Shown here: positions 23,478 to 32,706 of the stretch, one piece after another | Layout: every line of letters begins with the position of its first letter | Numbering within the stretch: position 1 is the stretch's first letter | DNA from: Pseudomonas frederiksbergensis | GTDB taxonomy: Bacteria > Pseudomonadota > Gammaproteobacteria > Pseudomonadales > Pseudomonadaceae | DNA: 64,000 nt | NCBI RefSeq assembly: GCF_003732665.1 | Contig: NZ_MOBP01000010.1 | Location: 77,559-141,558, forward strand | Reading direction: 5' to 3' | Made by a program: the position numbers and the translations under genes | The notes under the pieces: model-generated | What the model was told of the DNA's origin: nothing | Databases searched by the model: none | What the model saw: only the letters and a program-made list of their open reading frames with translations

Positions 23478-26096
23478 ATGAAAAGCGCAGAAATCCGTGA
23501 AGCCTTCCTTCGCTTCTTCGAAGAGCAAGGCCACACCCGTGTAGCCTCCAGCTCTTTGATTCCGGGCAACGACCCAACCCTGCTGTTCACTAACGCGGGG
23601 ATGAACCAGTTCAAGGACTGCTTCCTGGGCCAGGAAAAACGTGCGTACACCCGTGCGACCAGCAGCCAGAAGTGCGTGCGCGCCGGTGGCAAGAACAGTG
23701 ACTTGGAAAACGTCGGTTATACCGCTCGTCACCACACATTCTTCGAAATGCTGGGTAACTTCAGCTTCGGTGACTATTTCAAGCAGGACGCGATCACCTA
23801 CGCCTGGACCTTCCTGACCGACGTCCTGAAACTGCCCAAGGAAAAACTCTGGGTAACGGTCTACGCCTCGGATGACGAGGCTTATGACATCTGGACCAAG
23901 CAGATCGGTGTGCCCGTCGAGCGCATGATCCGCATCGGCGACAACAAAGGCGCGCCATATGCGTCCGATAACTTCTGGACCATGGGCGATACCGGCCCGT
24001 GCGGTCCGTGCACCGAGATTTTCTACGATCACGGCGACCACATCTGGGGCGGCCCACCGGGTTCGCCGGAAGAAGACGGCGACCGCTACATCGAAATCTG
24101 GAACAACGTGTTCATGCAGTTCAACCGCACCGCCGATGGCGTATTGCATCCGCTGCCAGCACCGTCGGTAGACACCGGCATGGGCCTGGAGCGGATCAGT
24201 GCGGTGATGCAGCACGTTCACTCCAACTACGAAATCGACCTGTTCAAGAACCTGCTGAGTGCGTCGGCCCAGGCCATTGGTTGCAGCAATGACGATCAGT
24301 CGTCGCTGAAAGTCGTCTCCGACCACATCCGTTCCTGCGGTTTCCTGATTGCCGACGGCGTGCTGCCGTCCAACGAAGGTCGCGGCTATGTGTTGCGCCG
24401 GATCATCCGTCGTGCCTGCCGTCACGGTAACAAGCTGGGCGCGACCGGCAGCTTCTTCTACAAGATCGTTGCCGCGCTGGTGGCCGAGATGGGCGAAGCC
24501 TTCCCGGAACTCAAGCAGCAACAGGCCAATATCGAACGCGTGCTCAAGGCTGAAGAAGAGCAGTTCTCCAAGACCCTGGAGCACGGCCTGAAGATTCTCG
24601 AGCAGGATCTGCTGGAACTCAAAGGCACCGTGGTGCCGGGCGACGTGGTGTTCAAGTTGTATGACACCTACGGTTTCCCGATGGACCTGACCGCTGACAT
24701 CGCCCGCGAACGCAACCTGACCGTCGACGAAGTCGGCTTCGAGCGTGAAATGGAAGCCCAGCGCGTCCGTGCGCGTTCGGCCAGCTCGTTCGGTCTGGAC
24801 TACAACACCTTGGTCAAGGTTGACGTGGCGACCGAGTTCACCGGCTACAAGGCCACCAGCGGTTCGGCGAAGATTGTCGCTATCTATAAAGAAGGCCAGT
24901 CGGTCGACGTATTAAGTGAAGGCGAAGAGGGCGTGATCGTCCTCAATCAGACGCCGTTCTACGCTGAGTCCGGTGGCCAGATCGGCGATTGCGGTTATCT
25001 GCAAGTCGGCAGCAGCCGTTTTGACGTGCGCGACACCACCAAGACCGGTGGTGCTTTCCTGCATCACGGCGTGGCGGTGTTGGGCAGCCTGACCATCGGC
25101 GCACCGGTCGAGACCCATGTCGATGCCGAAGTCCGTCACGCCACGTCGCTGAACCACTCGGCGACGCACTTGCTGCACGCAGCATTGCGCCAGGTGTTGG
25201 GCGAACACGTTCAGCAGAAAGGTTCGTTGGTCGACAGTCAGCGCCTGCGCTTTGACTTCAGCCACTTCGAAGCGATCAAGCCTGAGCAGTTGAAGGCCCT
25301 GGAAGACATCGTCAACGCCGAGATTCGCAAGAACTCCGCGGTTGAAACCGAAGAGACCGATATTGAAACCGCCAAGAAAAAAGGCGCGATGGCGCTGTTT
25401 GGCGAGAAGTACGGCGACAACGTGCGTGTGCTGAGCATGGGCGGTGATTTCTCCGTCGAGCTGTGCGGCGGTATCCACGCCAACCGTACCGGCGACATCG
25501 GCCTGCTGAAAATCATCAGCGAAGGCGGTGTGGCCTCCGGTGTACGTCGTATCGAAGCGGTCACCGGTGCTGCGGCATTGGCCTACTTGAATGCGGCCGA
25601 AGAACAACTCAAGGAAGCGGCCAACCTGGTCAAGGGCAGCCGCGACAACCTGATCGACAAGTTGTCGGCTGTGCTGGAGCGCAACCGTCTGCTGGAGAAG
25701 CAACTCGAGCAGTTGCAAGCCAAGGCTGCCAGCGCGGCGGGCGACGATCTGTCGGCTAGCGCACTGGATGTCAAAGGTGTGAAAGTGCTGGCCGTGCGTC
25801 TGGACGGTCAGGATGGCAAGGCACTGTTGGCACTGGTCGATCAACTGAAAAACAAACTCGGCCGCGCAGTGATCCTGCTCGGCAGTGTCCATGAGGAAAA
25901 GGTCGTTCTGGTTGCAGGCGTAACCAAAGACCTGACTGGCCAACTCAAAGCCGGTGATTTGATGAAGCAAGCCGCTGCGGCAGTGGGCGGGAAGGGCGGT
26001 GGTCGTCCGGACATGGCGCAGGGCGGTGGTGTAGACGCCGGTGCACTGGATGCGGCATTGGCCCTGACCGTTCCATTTGTAGAGCAGGGTTTATAA
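23478..26096 (+). CDS. alaS: Alanyl-tRNA synthetase
   Basis: AlaRS, 872 residues, charging tRNA-Ala. The class II catalytic core has [31 protein letters not shown] and [11 protein letters not shown]. The editing domain carries [11 protein letters not shown] and the [13 protein letters not shown] zinc/editing motif, and the C-Ala region follows (residues ~730-872). The start is ATG 23478 ([14 protein letters not shown]) with GGAAGAA upstream; the upstream in-frame extension to 23412 is not family-like. lysC follows 90 bases later. Confidence 0.96.
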   Translation: MKSAEIREAFLRFFEEQGHTRVASSSLIPGNDPTLLFTNAGMNQFKDCFLGQEKRAYTRATSSQKCVRAGGKNSDLENVGYTARHHTFFEMLGNFSFGDYFKQDAITYAWTFLTDVLKLPKEKLWVTVYASDDEAYDIWTKQIGVPVERMIRIGDNKGAPYASDNFWTMGDTGPCGPCTEIFYDHGDHIWGGPPGSPEEDGDRYIEIWNNVFMQFNRTADGVLHPLPAPSVDTGMGLERISAVMQHVHSNYEIDLFKNLLSASAQAIGCSNDDQSSLKVVSDHIRSCGFLIADGVLPSNEGRGYVLRRIIRRACRHGNKLGATGSFFYKIVAALVAEMGEAFPELKQQQANIERVLKAEEEQFSKTLEHGLKILEQDLLELKGTVVPGDVVFKLYDTYGFPMDLTADIARERNLTVDEVGFEREMEAQRVRARSASSFGLDYNTLVKVDVATEFTGYKATSGSAKIVAIYKEGQSVDVLSEGEEGVIVLNQTPFYAESGGQIGDCGYLQVGSSRFDVRDTTKTGGAFLHHGVAVLGSLTIGAPVETHVDAEVRHATSLNHSATHLLHAALRQVLGEHVQQKGSLVDSQRLRFDFSHFEAIKPEQLKALEDIVNAEIRKNSAVETEETDIETAKKKGAMALFGEKYGDNVRVLSMGGDFSVELCGGIHANRTGDIGLLKIISEGGVASGVRRIEAVTGAAALAYLNAAEEQLKEAANLVKGSRDNLIDKLSAVLERNRLLEKQLEQLQAKAASAAGDDLSASALDVKGVKVLAVRLDGQDGKALLALVDQLKNKLGRAVILLGSVHEEKVVLVAGVTKDLTGQLKAGDLMKQAAAAVGGKGGGRPDMAQGGGVDAGALDAALALTVPFVEQGL

Positions 26097-26186
26097 GGCG
26101 GTTTGCCGGGCTCGCGGTCTAGTGGCGGGGCCGGCAACTGTTTGAGTGATTATTGGGCGCCCTTCATGGGCAGAGGCGGCTTTGAA

Positions 26187-27428
26187 ATGGCTTTGATCGT
26201 ACAGAAATTTGGAGGCACCTCGGTCGGCACTGTCGAGAGAATCGAGCAGGTCGCCGACAAGGTTAAGAAATTCCGCGATGCCGGCGATGACCTGGTGGTT
26301 GTGCTGTCTGCAATGAGCGGCGAGACCAACCGTCTGATCGATCTGGCCAAGCAAATCAGTGGCGACAATCAACCGGTTCCCCGTGAGCTGGATGTGATTG
26401 TCTCCACCGGTGAGCAGGTGACGATTGCCCTGTTGGCCATGGCGCTGATCAAGCGCGGCGTGCCAGCGGTGTCCTACACCGGCAATCAGGTACGGATTCT
26501 GACGGACAGCGCGCACAATAAAGCGCGTATCTTGCAGATTGACGATCAGAAGATTCGCGGTGACTTGAAGGCAGGTCGCGTGGTGGTCGTCGCCGGTTTC
26601 CAGGGCGTCGACGAGCACGGCAACATCACCACCCTCGGTCGTGGCGGTTCCGACACGACCGGTGTGGCGCTGGCAGCGGCCTTGAAGGCTGATGAATGCC
26701 AGATCTACACCGATGTGGATGGCGTCTACACCACCGACCCACGCGTGGTGTCCGTGGCTCAGCGCCTGGACAAGATTACCTTCGAAGAGATGCTGGAAAT
26801 GGCCAGCCTCGGTTCCAAGGTGTTGCAGATCCGTGCGGTGGAATTCGCCGGCAAGTACAACGTTCCGCTGCGCGTACTGCACAGCTTCAAGGAGGGTCCG
26901 GGCACCCTCATTACTATTGATGAAGAGGAAACCATGGAACAGCCGATCATTTCCGGCATCGCTTTCAACCGCGATGAAGCCAAGCTGACCATCCGTGGCG
27001 TGCCAGACACCCCGGGTGTGGCGTTCAAGATTCTTGGGCCTATCAGCGGCGCGAACATCGAAGTCGACATGATCGTGCAGAACGTTGCGCACGATAACAC
27101 CACCGACTTCACCTTCACCGTGCACCGCAATGACTTCCAGGCCGCACAAACCGTGCTGGAAAACACCGCTCGCGAGATCGGTGCCCGTGAAGTCGTGGGC
27201 GACATCAAGATCGCCAAGGTCTCGATCGTCGGCGTCGGCATGCGTTCACACGCAGGCGTGGCCAGCCGCATGTTCGAATCCCTGGCCAAGGAAAGCATCA
27301 ATATCCAGATGATCTCGACCTCGGAAATAAAAGTCTCCGTAGTGATCGAAGAGAAGTATCTGGAACTGGCTGTGCGCGCTCTGCACACGGCTTTCGAACT
27401 GGACGCGCCTGCCCGTCAGGGTGAGTGA
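26187..27428 (+). CDS. lysC: Aspartate kinase
   Basis: Aspartokinase, 413 residues, first step to lysine, threonine and methionine. It has an N-terminal kinase domain (VQKFGGTSVG, SAMSGETNRL, GRGGSDTTGVALAAAL) and two C-terminal ACT domains (from about residue 265) for lysine/threonine feedback. ATG 26187 is the family start. An internal in-frame ATG at 26935 preceded by GAGGAAA could give a separate regulatory beta subunit, as in other alpha/beta aspartokinases. A strong terminator follows. Confidence 0.95.
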   Translation: MALIVQKFGGTSVGTVERIEQVADKVKKFRDAGDDLVVVLSAMSGETNRLIDLAKQISGDNQPVPRELDVIVSTGEQVTIALLAMALIKRGVPAVSYTGNQVRILTDSAHNKARILQIDDQKIRGDLKAGRVVVVAGFQGVDEHGNITTLGRGGSDTTGVALAAALKADECQIYTDVDGVYTTDPRVVSVAQRLDKITFEEMLEMASLGSKVLQIRAVEFAGKYNVPLRVLHSFKEGPGTLITIDEEETMEQPIISGIAFNRDEAKLTIRGVPDTPGVAFKILGPISGANIEVDMIVQNVAHDNTTDFTFTVHRNDFQAAQTVLENTAREIGAREVVGDIKIAKVSIVGVGMRSHAGVASRMFESLAKESINIQMISTSEIKVSVVIEEKYLELAVRALHTAFELDAPARQGE

Positions 27429-27437
27429 TGCGTTACC

Positions 27438-27473
27438 GAAGGGCGCGGTCTGACCGCGCCCTTCGTCTTTTTT
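27438..27473 (+). terminator. Rho-independent terminator after lysC
   Basis: A perfect 12-bp stem GAAGGGCGCGGT / ACCGCGCCCTTC with a 3-base loop, then GTCTTTTTT. Confidence 0.92.
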
Positions 27474-27616
27474 GAATGGCGCGACCCAGGACTCTGTTCT
27501 TTTGCTCGCGCTGGTCAATACTCAGGCATGTAGGGCTGCGATCGTTCCGGTTGTAGGTCGAGTGCCTTTTTTTTGCAGACTGTTGTCCCTGAACTGTAAT
27601 GCGTGAGGAGAAAGGT

Positions 27617-27805
27617 ATGCTGATTCTGACTCGTCGGTGCGCAGAAAGCCTGATTATTGGTGATGGCGAAATCACTGTGACCGTGCTCGGCGTCAAAGGA
27701 AATCAAGTGCGTATTGGCGTTAACGCGCCTAAAGAGGTTGCTGTTCACCGCGAGGAAATCTACTTGCGGATCAAGAAAGAGAAGGACGACGAACCAAGCC
27801 ATTAA
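27617..27805 (+). CDS. csrA: Carbon storage regulator CsrA/RsmA
   Basis: Homodimeric RNA-binding translational regulator, 62 residues, [16 protein letters not shown] at the N-terminus and the [12 protein letters not shown] segment with the RNA-contact arginine. It binds GGA motifs in mRNA leaders and is titrated by RsmX/Y/Z RNAs in pseudomonads. GAGGAG lies upstream of ATG 27617. The position between lysC and tRNA-Ser matches rsmA of P. aeruginosa. Confidence 0.96.
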   Translation: MLILTRRCAESLIIGDGEITVTVLGVKGNQVRIGVNAPKEVAVHREEIYLRIKKEKDDEPSH

Positions 27806-27824
27806 TTTTTATCGTTTTTTATGT

Positions 27825-27853
27825 TTGCAAACGGGGAAAAGGTTGGTTAAGAT
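27825..27853 (+). promoter_or_regulatory. Promoter of tRNA-Ser
   Basis: TTGCAA (27825-27830), 17-base spacer, TAAGAT (27848-27853), 14 bases before the tRNA. A good sigma-70 match. Confidence 0.6.
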
Positions 27854-27867
27854 ACGCCCCGTGTTGC

Positions 27868-27958
27868 GGAGAGCTGGCCGAGTGGCCGAAGGCGCTCCCC
27901 TGCTAAGGGAGTACACCTCAAAAGGGTGTCGGGGGTTCGAATCCCCCGTTCTCCGCCA
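27868..27958 (+). tRNA. tRNA-Ser(GCT)
   Basis: A 91-base class II tRNA with a long variable arm, acceptor GGAGAGC pairing with GTTCTCC, T-loop GGTTCGAATCC and encoded CCA. The anticodon loop CTGCTAA gives anticodon GCT, reading AGC/AGU serine codons. Confidence 0.97.
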
Positions 27959-28023
27959 TTATTTGCTTAGTACGTTGTAATCTGGCTTCTTCGGTAAGTT
28001 GTTGAAATTACTAGAAAAAGTGT

Positions 28024-28051
28024 TTGACATAGAGATTAGACGGCCTATAAT
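28024..28051 (+). promoter_or_regulatory. Promoter of the tRNA-Arg pair
   Basis: Consensus TTGACA (28024-28029), 16-base spacer and TATAAT (28046-28051), 14 bases before the first tRNA-Arg. GCGCGGC just after the -10 fits a stringent discriminator. Confidence 0.85.
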
Positions 28052-28065
28052 GCGCGGCAACAAAT

Positions 28066-28142
28066 GCACTCGTAGCTCAGCTGGATAGAGTACTCGGCTA
28101 CGAACCGAGCGGTCACAGGTTCGAATCCTGTCGAGTGCACCA
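28066..28142 (+). tRNA. tRNA-Arg(ACG), copy 1
   Basis: A 77-base tRNA, acceptor GCACTCG/CGAGTGC, anticodon loop CTACGAA (anticodon ACG, needing TadA deamination to read CGN), T-loop TTCGAAT, encoded CCA. Confidence 0.97.
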
Positions 28143-28214
28143 TTTAAGAGTTGTTTGCAGTAATGCGAGCGACTTTGCTTCAACCAGTTGTGGTCTGGTT
28201 TAAAAACACAAAAT

Positions 28215-28291
28215 GCACTCGTAGCTCAGCTGGATAGAGTACTCGGCTACGAACCGAGCGGTCACAGGTTCGAATCCTGTCGAGTGCACCA
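28215..28291 (+). tRNA. tRNA-Arg(ACG), copy 2
   Basis: Identical over all 77 bases to the copy at 28066-28142, with 72 bases between them. It is read from the same promoter and followed by a terminator. Confidence 0.97.
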
Positions 28292-28297
28292 AACACC

Positions 28298-28326
28298 AAA
28301 AAGCCCGCGTTTAACGCGGGCTTTTT
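28298..28326. terminator. Bidirectional terminator after the tRNA-Arg pair
   Basis: AAAAAGCCCGCGTT / AACGCGGGCTTTTT hairpin, A-rich on one side and T-rich on the other. It can serve the tRNAs and the convergent DUF4124-like gene, whose last codons lie in its 3' arm. Confidence 0.9.
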
Positions 28327-28829
28327 GCCGTCTGGGATTTGGCTTTTCCTTTGACGCATCCTCTCTCATCGAATTCGACATGAGCACTGCGACCTCTCTT
28401 CAGGTCGTAGCGGTAGCTTGTGGCTGAATTGCGAATACTGATCTTGTCCGGCTTGCCAAGAGCGCTTTCGACGTCCTGCTGGCTCATGCCGGCAATGACT
28501 CGCTGATTGATGATCGCTTCTCGGCGTTGCTTCGCGTTGATCAGGTTCCCGCATTTGTCTTCAGATTGGCCGACGACGGTCGGCTCCCGCTTTTTTTCAT
28601 TCATGCTTGAGGCCAGCCGGGCGGAGGCTTCAGGCATGACTGAAATGGTGGTGCCTGGGGTGAAGGGCTGAACTGGCTGTAGTGAAAGGCTCTCATCGGC
28701 CTTGCAGCTCATCGTGGTGAAGGTAATGCGTCCGTCGGGTGCCTCGCATCGGTGAATGGTCGCAGCCAGCAGTTTGGGTGACAGGCAGACCAGGGTGGTT
28801 ATCAAAAGCAGGTTTGCAATCGATGGCAT
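28311..28829 (-). CDS. Secreted DUF4124/OmlA-like protein
   Basis: Exported protein of 172 residues with unknown function. Signal peptide MPSIANLLLITTLVCLSPKLLAA is followed by a DUF4124-like zone (IHRCEAPDGRITFTTMSC) and a C-terminal SmpA/OmlA-like motif, GMSQQDVESALGKPDKI with YRYDL. Start ATG 28829 is chosen because GGAGGA lies 6 bases upstream; the earlier ATG 28853 has none. The stop codon lies in the tRNA terminator loop. Confidence 0.8.
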   Translation of the reverse strand: MPSIANLLLITTLVCLSPKLLAATIHRCEAPDGRITFTTMSCKADESLSLQPVQPFTPGTTISVMPEASARLASSMNEKKREPTVVGQSEDKCGNLINAKQRREAIINQRVIAGMSQQDVESALGKPDKISIRNSATSYRYDLKRGRSAHVEFDERGCVKGKAKSQTAKSPR

Positions 28830-29147
28830 TCGGCGTCCTCCATGACGTTCCATCTGAAGGGTAGCCGCTTCATTTTTCGACTGCAGTGTGTTTTCTTTTC
28901 AGAATAAGTCGTCGCAGTAATGGATAAGGACAGCGCTCAGGTTTATCTTGCAAGCGCTTGTTTCAGCCACGATTTTTTAACGTTTTTAACCGTCAGGCGG
29001 TGTATCATTGCGCCCGTCAGCCCCGCCGGGGCTTATGGAAAACCTCCATGGACTTACCCAGTAGTTACTCAGTACCCCGTTTTTCCAATCATGAATTGAC
29101 TGATTGATCCTTCCGGCGTGCCCCGCTGCTGGGAGTGGAGTTCGCCT
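28830..29147. other. Divergent spacer before mgtE
   Basis: 318 bases with no gene. It holds an AGCCCCGCCGGGGCT hairpin at about 29018-29032 and T-rich tracts (28975-28990). I looked for a known magnesium riboswitch in the leader and could not recognise one. Confidence 0.45.
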
Positions 29148-30590
29148 ATGTCTGAAGTTGAAGTAAAGAAAACGCAGGAAAGCTTGCAGGACCGCCTGGC
29201 TCAAGTCGTTGAGCTGTTGCAGCGTCAGCGAGTGGTCGAAGACCTGACTCACCGTCAGGAAGGCCCGCATCACGACCGGGTCGAGAACCTGGTTCACCGC
29301 CAAAACCTCGTCGAGCTGCAACGCAAGCTCGATGATCTGCACTCCGCCGACGTTGCCTACATCCTTGAAGCCTTGCCGCTGGACGATCGTCTTACGCTCT
29401 GGCAATTGGTCAAGGCGGATCGTGACGGCGACATCCTTCTCGAAGTATCCGATTCGGTTCGTGAAACGCTGATCGCCGACATGGACGATCACGAGCTCCT
29501 GGCTGCGGCCAAGGACATGGATGCCGACGAACTTGCTGACCTGGCTTCCGAGCTGCCGCGAGACGTCGTCCATGAGCTGATGGAAACCCTTGATGGACAG
29601 CAGCGTGAGCGCGTTCGCTCCGCGTTGTCTTATGACGAGGAGCAAGTCGGCGCACTGATGGACTTCGAAATGGTGACCATCCGTGAGGATGTCAGTCTCG
29701 AAGTGGTTCTGCGCTACCTGCGTCGTCTCAAGGAGTTGCCCGGACATACGGACAAATTGTTCGTGGTGGACTACGACGGCGTGCTCAAGGGCGTGTTGCC
29801 GATCAAGCGTTTGTTGGTCAACGACCCGGACAAGCAGGTTGCTGAAGTCATGGCCAGTGATCCGGTGAGTTTTCACCCGGATGAAGATGCTTACGATGCC
29901 GCCCAGGCGTTCGAGCGTTATGACTTGATCTCTGCGCCCGTCGTCGACAAGAACGGCAAGCTGATTGGCCGTCTGACCATCGATGAAATGGTCGACCTGA
30001 TTCGTGAAGAGAGCGAAAACGAAGTTCTCAACATGGCGGGTCTGCGGGAAGAAGAAGACATTTTTGCGTCAGTCTGGAAATCCCTGCGTAACCGCTGGTC
30101 CTGGCTGGCGGTTAACCTGGTGACTGCATTTGTAGCTTCGCGAGTCATTGGCCTGTTCGAAGGCTCCATTGAAAAGCTGGTAGCGCTCGCGGCATTGATG
30201 CCGATCGTGGCAGGTATTGGGGGCAACTCGGGTAACCAGACGATTACCATGATCGTTCGGGCTATGGCGCTGGATCAGGTCAGTACCGGCAATACTTCGC
30301 GCTTGATGCGCAAAGAGCTTGCAGTAGGTTTGATCAATGGCCTGGTCTGGGGTGGGGTGATTGGTGTCGTCGCCTATCTGCTCTATGGTAGCTGGTCCCT
30401 TGGCGTCGTGATGACTGCAGCGATGACACTTAACCTGCTGCTGGCGGCGTTAATGGGGGTATTGATTCCCATGACCCTGGCGCGCCTGGGGCGCGACCCG
30501 GCAATGGGTGCCAGTGTGATGATCACGGCCATGACCGACAGCGGTGGGTTTTTCATCTTCCTTGGGTTGGCTACAATCTTCCTGCTCTGA
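29148..30590 (+). CDS. mgtE: Magnesium transporter MgtE
   Basis: Mg2+ channel of the MgtE family, 480 residues, inner membrane. It has a cytosolic MgtE_N superhelical domain (about 40-150), two CBS domains (about 155-275; DYDGVLKGVLPIKRLL and DKNGKLIGRLTIDEMVDLI) and five C-terminal transmembrane helices with the pore signature GIGGNSGNQTITMIVRAMA. Known MgtE channels close when the cytosolic domains bind Mg2+. Start ATG 29148 follows GGAGTGGAG. Confidence 0.95.
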   Translation: MSEVEVKKTQESLQDRLAQVVELLQRQRVVEDLTHRQEGPHHDRVENLVHRQNLVELQRKLDDLHSADVAYILEALPLDDRLTLWQLVKADRDGDILLEVSDSVRETLIADMDDHELLAAAKDMDADELADLASELPRDVVHELMETLDGQQRERVRSALSYDEEQVGALMDFEMVTIREDVSLEVVLRYLRRLKELPGHTDKLFVVDYDGVLKGVLPIKRLLVNDPDKQVAEVMASDPVSFHPDEDAYDAAQAFERYDLISAPVVDKNGKLIGRLTIDEMVDLIREESENEVLNMAGLREEEDIFASVWKSLRNRWSWLAVNLVTAFVASRVIGLFEGSIEKLVALAALMPIVAGIGGNSGNQTITMIVRAMALDQVSTGNTSRLMRKELAVGLINGLVWGGVIGVVAYLLYGSWSLGVVMTAAMTLNLLLAALMGVLIPMTLARLGRDPAMGASVMITAMTDSGGFFIFLGLATIFLL

Positions 30591-30602
30591 TTCGCATCTC
30601 TG

Positions 30603-30630
30603 AAGCCCGCCAAATTGGCGGGCTTTTTTA
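30603..30630 (+). terminator. Terminator after mgtE
   Basis: AAGCCCGCC AAAT TGGCGGGCTT stem followed by seven T, 12 bases after the mgtE stop. Confidence 0.92.
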
Positions 30631-30649
30631 TGCCTCGAATTCCAGGCAA

Positions 30650-30682
30650 AAAAAAGCCAGCGGTTATGCTGGCTTGAATTTT
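30650..30682. terminator. Terminator of the Arc-type gene (minus strand)
   Basis: AAGCCAGC GGTTAT GCTGGCTT hairpin with A-run on the left and T-run on the right, usable in both directions. On the minus strand it lies just after the Arc-type gene. Confidence 0.75.
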
Positions 30683-30692
30683 TTTGGGTGGA

Positions 30693-31019
30693 TCAGGACG
30701 CGTCTGCGGCCATTTCAGCGTCATGGGCGATCAGCGAAACAAGAGCGTTTTGCTGACGGTGGGAGAGTTGGCGGAAGCGTTGCAACAGTTCGCGTTCGTG
30801 CAACGACAGCTCTGGGCTGTCCAGGCGCATGCTCAGCTCTTCGCCCAGTGCACCTTCTTGAATAAGACTCTGCTCAAGGCGCGCAATGATTTCGGAGTTC
30901 ATGCTGCGATGATGATTGCGAGCCACCTCGGCAATGCGCTCACGCATTCCGTCTGGCAGACGTACGACAAACTTGTCAGCCGTACGGCTGGAATAAATTG
31001 CCTGTTTCAATGGGCGCAT
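30693..31019 (-). CDS. Arc family ribbon-helix-helix DNA-binding protein
   Basis: A 108-residue protein. The N-terminal Arc/MetJ fold has the beta strand [19 protein letters not shown] followed by helices [17 protein letters not shown] (about residues 15-52). The C-terminus is helical and may oligomerise. It is conserved near mgtE in pseudomonads. Target genes are unknown, and autorepression is a common trait of the fold. Confidence 0.85.
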   Translation of the reverse strand: MRPLKQAIYSSRTADKFVVRLPDGMRERIAEVARNHHRSMNSEIIARLEQSLIQEGALGEELSMRLDSPELSLHERELLQRFRQLSHRQQNALVSLIAHDAEMAADAS

Positions 31020-31693
31020 ATATTTAACCGGTTAGTTCAGGGGAGCGGTTCTCGGGATTGGCCGCAGGATGTCTGATAGGACAAGCACTCTGGCCAAATG
31101 TTCAACCTGAATTGATAGAGGCTCGCATCATGCCTCAAAGTAGCCAGTTCATTGGCGTCAATTCTGTGACAAATATTGAACTGGATAAAGGCGTTATGCC
31201 AGCACCAATTATCAGAAATGCGGACTGGTTTGAAAAGTTTGCCCTGGTCCGTGTTTCTGACCGCGTCCTCTTGCCCCTCAAGTGGCGTCCAAAGACGCCG
31301 GGAGGCGCACGCTATGCGGATTCGATCATTGTTCCTTACCCTGTATAGGATAGTGGCAAATGGCCGATTTACTAGAGGAGAACAGTAGGGCGGGGTGATT
31401 TCGGGATGGATGGCAGATTGATTTATCTGACAACAGCTCCCGGATCTGGCAGAGATTGGCTCATCGACCCGGTTCGAAAACCGTTGCAAGCATTAGGGCG
31501 GGGTGGCGCGACGGGGTTACAAGCTTTGAGCCGGATCGCGCTGGGTGAGGACGCGGTTGGGCATTTTCCGGCGGAGTTCGGGCTGCGCAACGGCCTTTAG
31601 TAAATCACGAGCGAATGACCAGATACCTATCCAAGGACTCGATAATTCTGGTGACGTGGCTGATACGGTCGAGCGCTACGGGATCTGCTCAGC
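31020..31693. other. 674-base stretch without supportable gene
   Basis: Short frames on both strands (31058-31348 +, 31037-31489 -, 31406-31600 +) lack family resemblance or a clear ribosome-binding site. I see nothing I can name here; it could be decayed sequence. Confidence 0.5.
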
Positions 31694-31873
31694 TCAGCGT
31701 AGCACTGGATCAAACTTGATCCGACGCCCGGCAATTAGTGCCAGCATGAACAGGGCGCCAAATACACCGCACGCAATCAAGGGGAGGGTGATCGTCCCTT
31801 CTTGGCTTAAAGAGAGATGAAGAATGCCGCTCAACAAGGCCAGGAAAAAAAATCCAATGGCTAATTTGGACAT
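31694..31873 (-). CDS. Small two-helix membrane protein
   Basis: A 59-residue protein with two hydrophobic helices (LAIGFFFLALLSGILHLSL and LIACGVFGALFMLALIAG) and a positive end RRIKFD, so probably inner membrane. Start ATG 31873 has GGAG 8 bases upstream. It lies 20 bases downstream of the secreted gene 31894-32127, so the two are probably one operon. Function unknown. Confidence 0.65.
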   Translation of the reverse strand: MSKLAIGFFFLALLSGILHLSLSQEGTITLPLIACGVFGALFMLALIAGRRIKFDPVLR

Positions 31874-31893
31874 GCGCTGCTCCGGGTAGGGGG

Positions 31894-32127
31894 TCAAAAA
31901 ATCAATCGTTCGGAAGAAGGGGTCTGTAGCCGTGGGTTATTTTGGCTCACTTCCTGATTTACAAAGGCGTGCTGATCACTCATGACTGCCAATTGCGGGG
32001 CTTTCTGTAATTGAAGGTAATGGGGCATACGTTGAGCAACTACCTCAGCCTTACCCTCGGGGGCAAATTGAAAGCCGAGCAGCAGGACCAAGGCGATCAC
32101 ATTCGAGAGTAAAAGGGTGCTGTTCAT
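31894..32127 (-). CDS. Small exported protein
   Basis: A 77-residue protein with an N-terminal hydrophobic segment (MNSTLLLSNVIALVLLLGFQ) and a Gln/Asn-rich polar remainder (LQLQKAPQLAVMSDQHAFVN). GGAGAA lies about 9 bases before ATG 32127. First gene of a likely two-gene operon with 31694-31873. Function unknown. Confidence 0.6.
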   Translation of the reverse strand: MNSTLLLSNVIALVLLLGFQFAPEGKAEVVAQRMPHYLQLQKAPQLAVMSDQHAFVNQEVSQNNPRLQTPSSERLIF

Positions 32128-32418
32128 CGGGGTTGTTCTCCTTTGTTCTTGGAGAACAGCTCAAGCAGTCCGCGTGCCAAGAGTCTAACGGCTATTAAGT
32201 CCTTTAAAAACAACGATTTAATGGTGTTTCGTAAAGCGACGGTAGTGCAATTTGCAATGATGGCGTTTTGAAGTGATGCAAATTGCATGGTAAGCGGGTC
32301 TCTGATGGCTTAAGGCGTTTGCCTACACTCAAAAAGCCGAAGGACGACATGACAAAAGCAGGCCTGCCCGTTAACATGCTCGCCGTCCATCGCGCTGCGG
32401 TTCCCGCGGGCGACTTGT

Positions 32419-32495
32419 GTCTCAGTAGCTCAATTGGATAGAGCATCCCCCTCCTAAGGGGAAGGTTGGCAGTTCGAACCTGCCCTGGGACACCA
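32419..32495 (+). tRNA. tRNA-Arg(CCT)
   Basis: A 77-base tRNA, acceptor GTCTCAG/CTGGGAC, discriminator A, encoded CCA, T-loop GTTCGAACC. The anticodon loop CTCCTAA gives CCT (AGG codons). Accessory DNA starts right after it. This tRNA is a frequent integration site in gamma-proteobacteria, but no second copy of its 3' end was found before the right edge. Confidence 0.96.
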
Positions 32496-32575
32496 TATAA
32501 TTCAATGCTTCCAGCATATTTCGCCTGACAGCTTAGAAACTCGTGACAGCAGGGTGGCAGCAGCAGGTAAAAAGA

Positions 32576-32612
32576 AGCCCCGCCGGACTATGCTCAGGCG
32601 GGGCTTTTTATT
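32576..32612. terminator. Terminator between tRNA-Arg(CCT) and zinc-finger gene
   Basis: AGCCCCGCC / GGCGGGGCT stem with a 13-base loop and TTTTTATTT on the plus side, plus A-rich sequence on the other. It serves the tRNA and possibly the converging gene. Confidence 0.85.
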
Positions 32613-32706
32613 TCCGGTTTTCGCCTCTCATGAAGGGTTGTATCGGCAGTGCTCAATCTCCCATTTTCGGTAGGGCAGGTGCACGCTATGTATTTGAGCT
32701 TCTCAA

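Noticed and set aside
28860..29147. Magnesium riboswitch before mgtE
   Set aside because: No M-box or ykoK-like conserved core could be recognised; only a short GC hairpin is present.
31037..31489. 150-codon minus-strand frame and overlapping plus-strand frames at 31058-31600
   Set aside because: No ribosome-binding site, no family resemblance, and the frames compete with each other.
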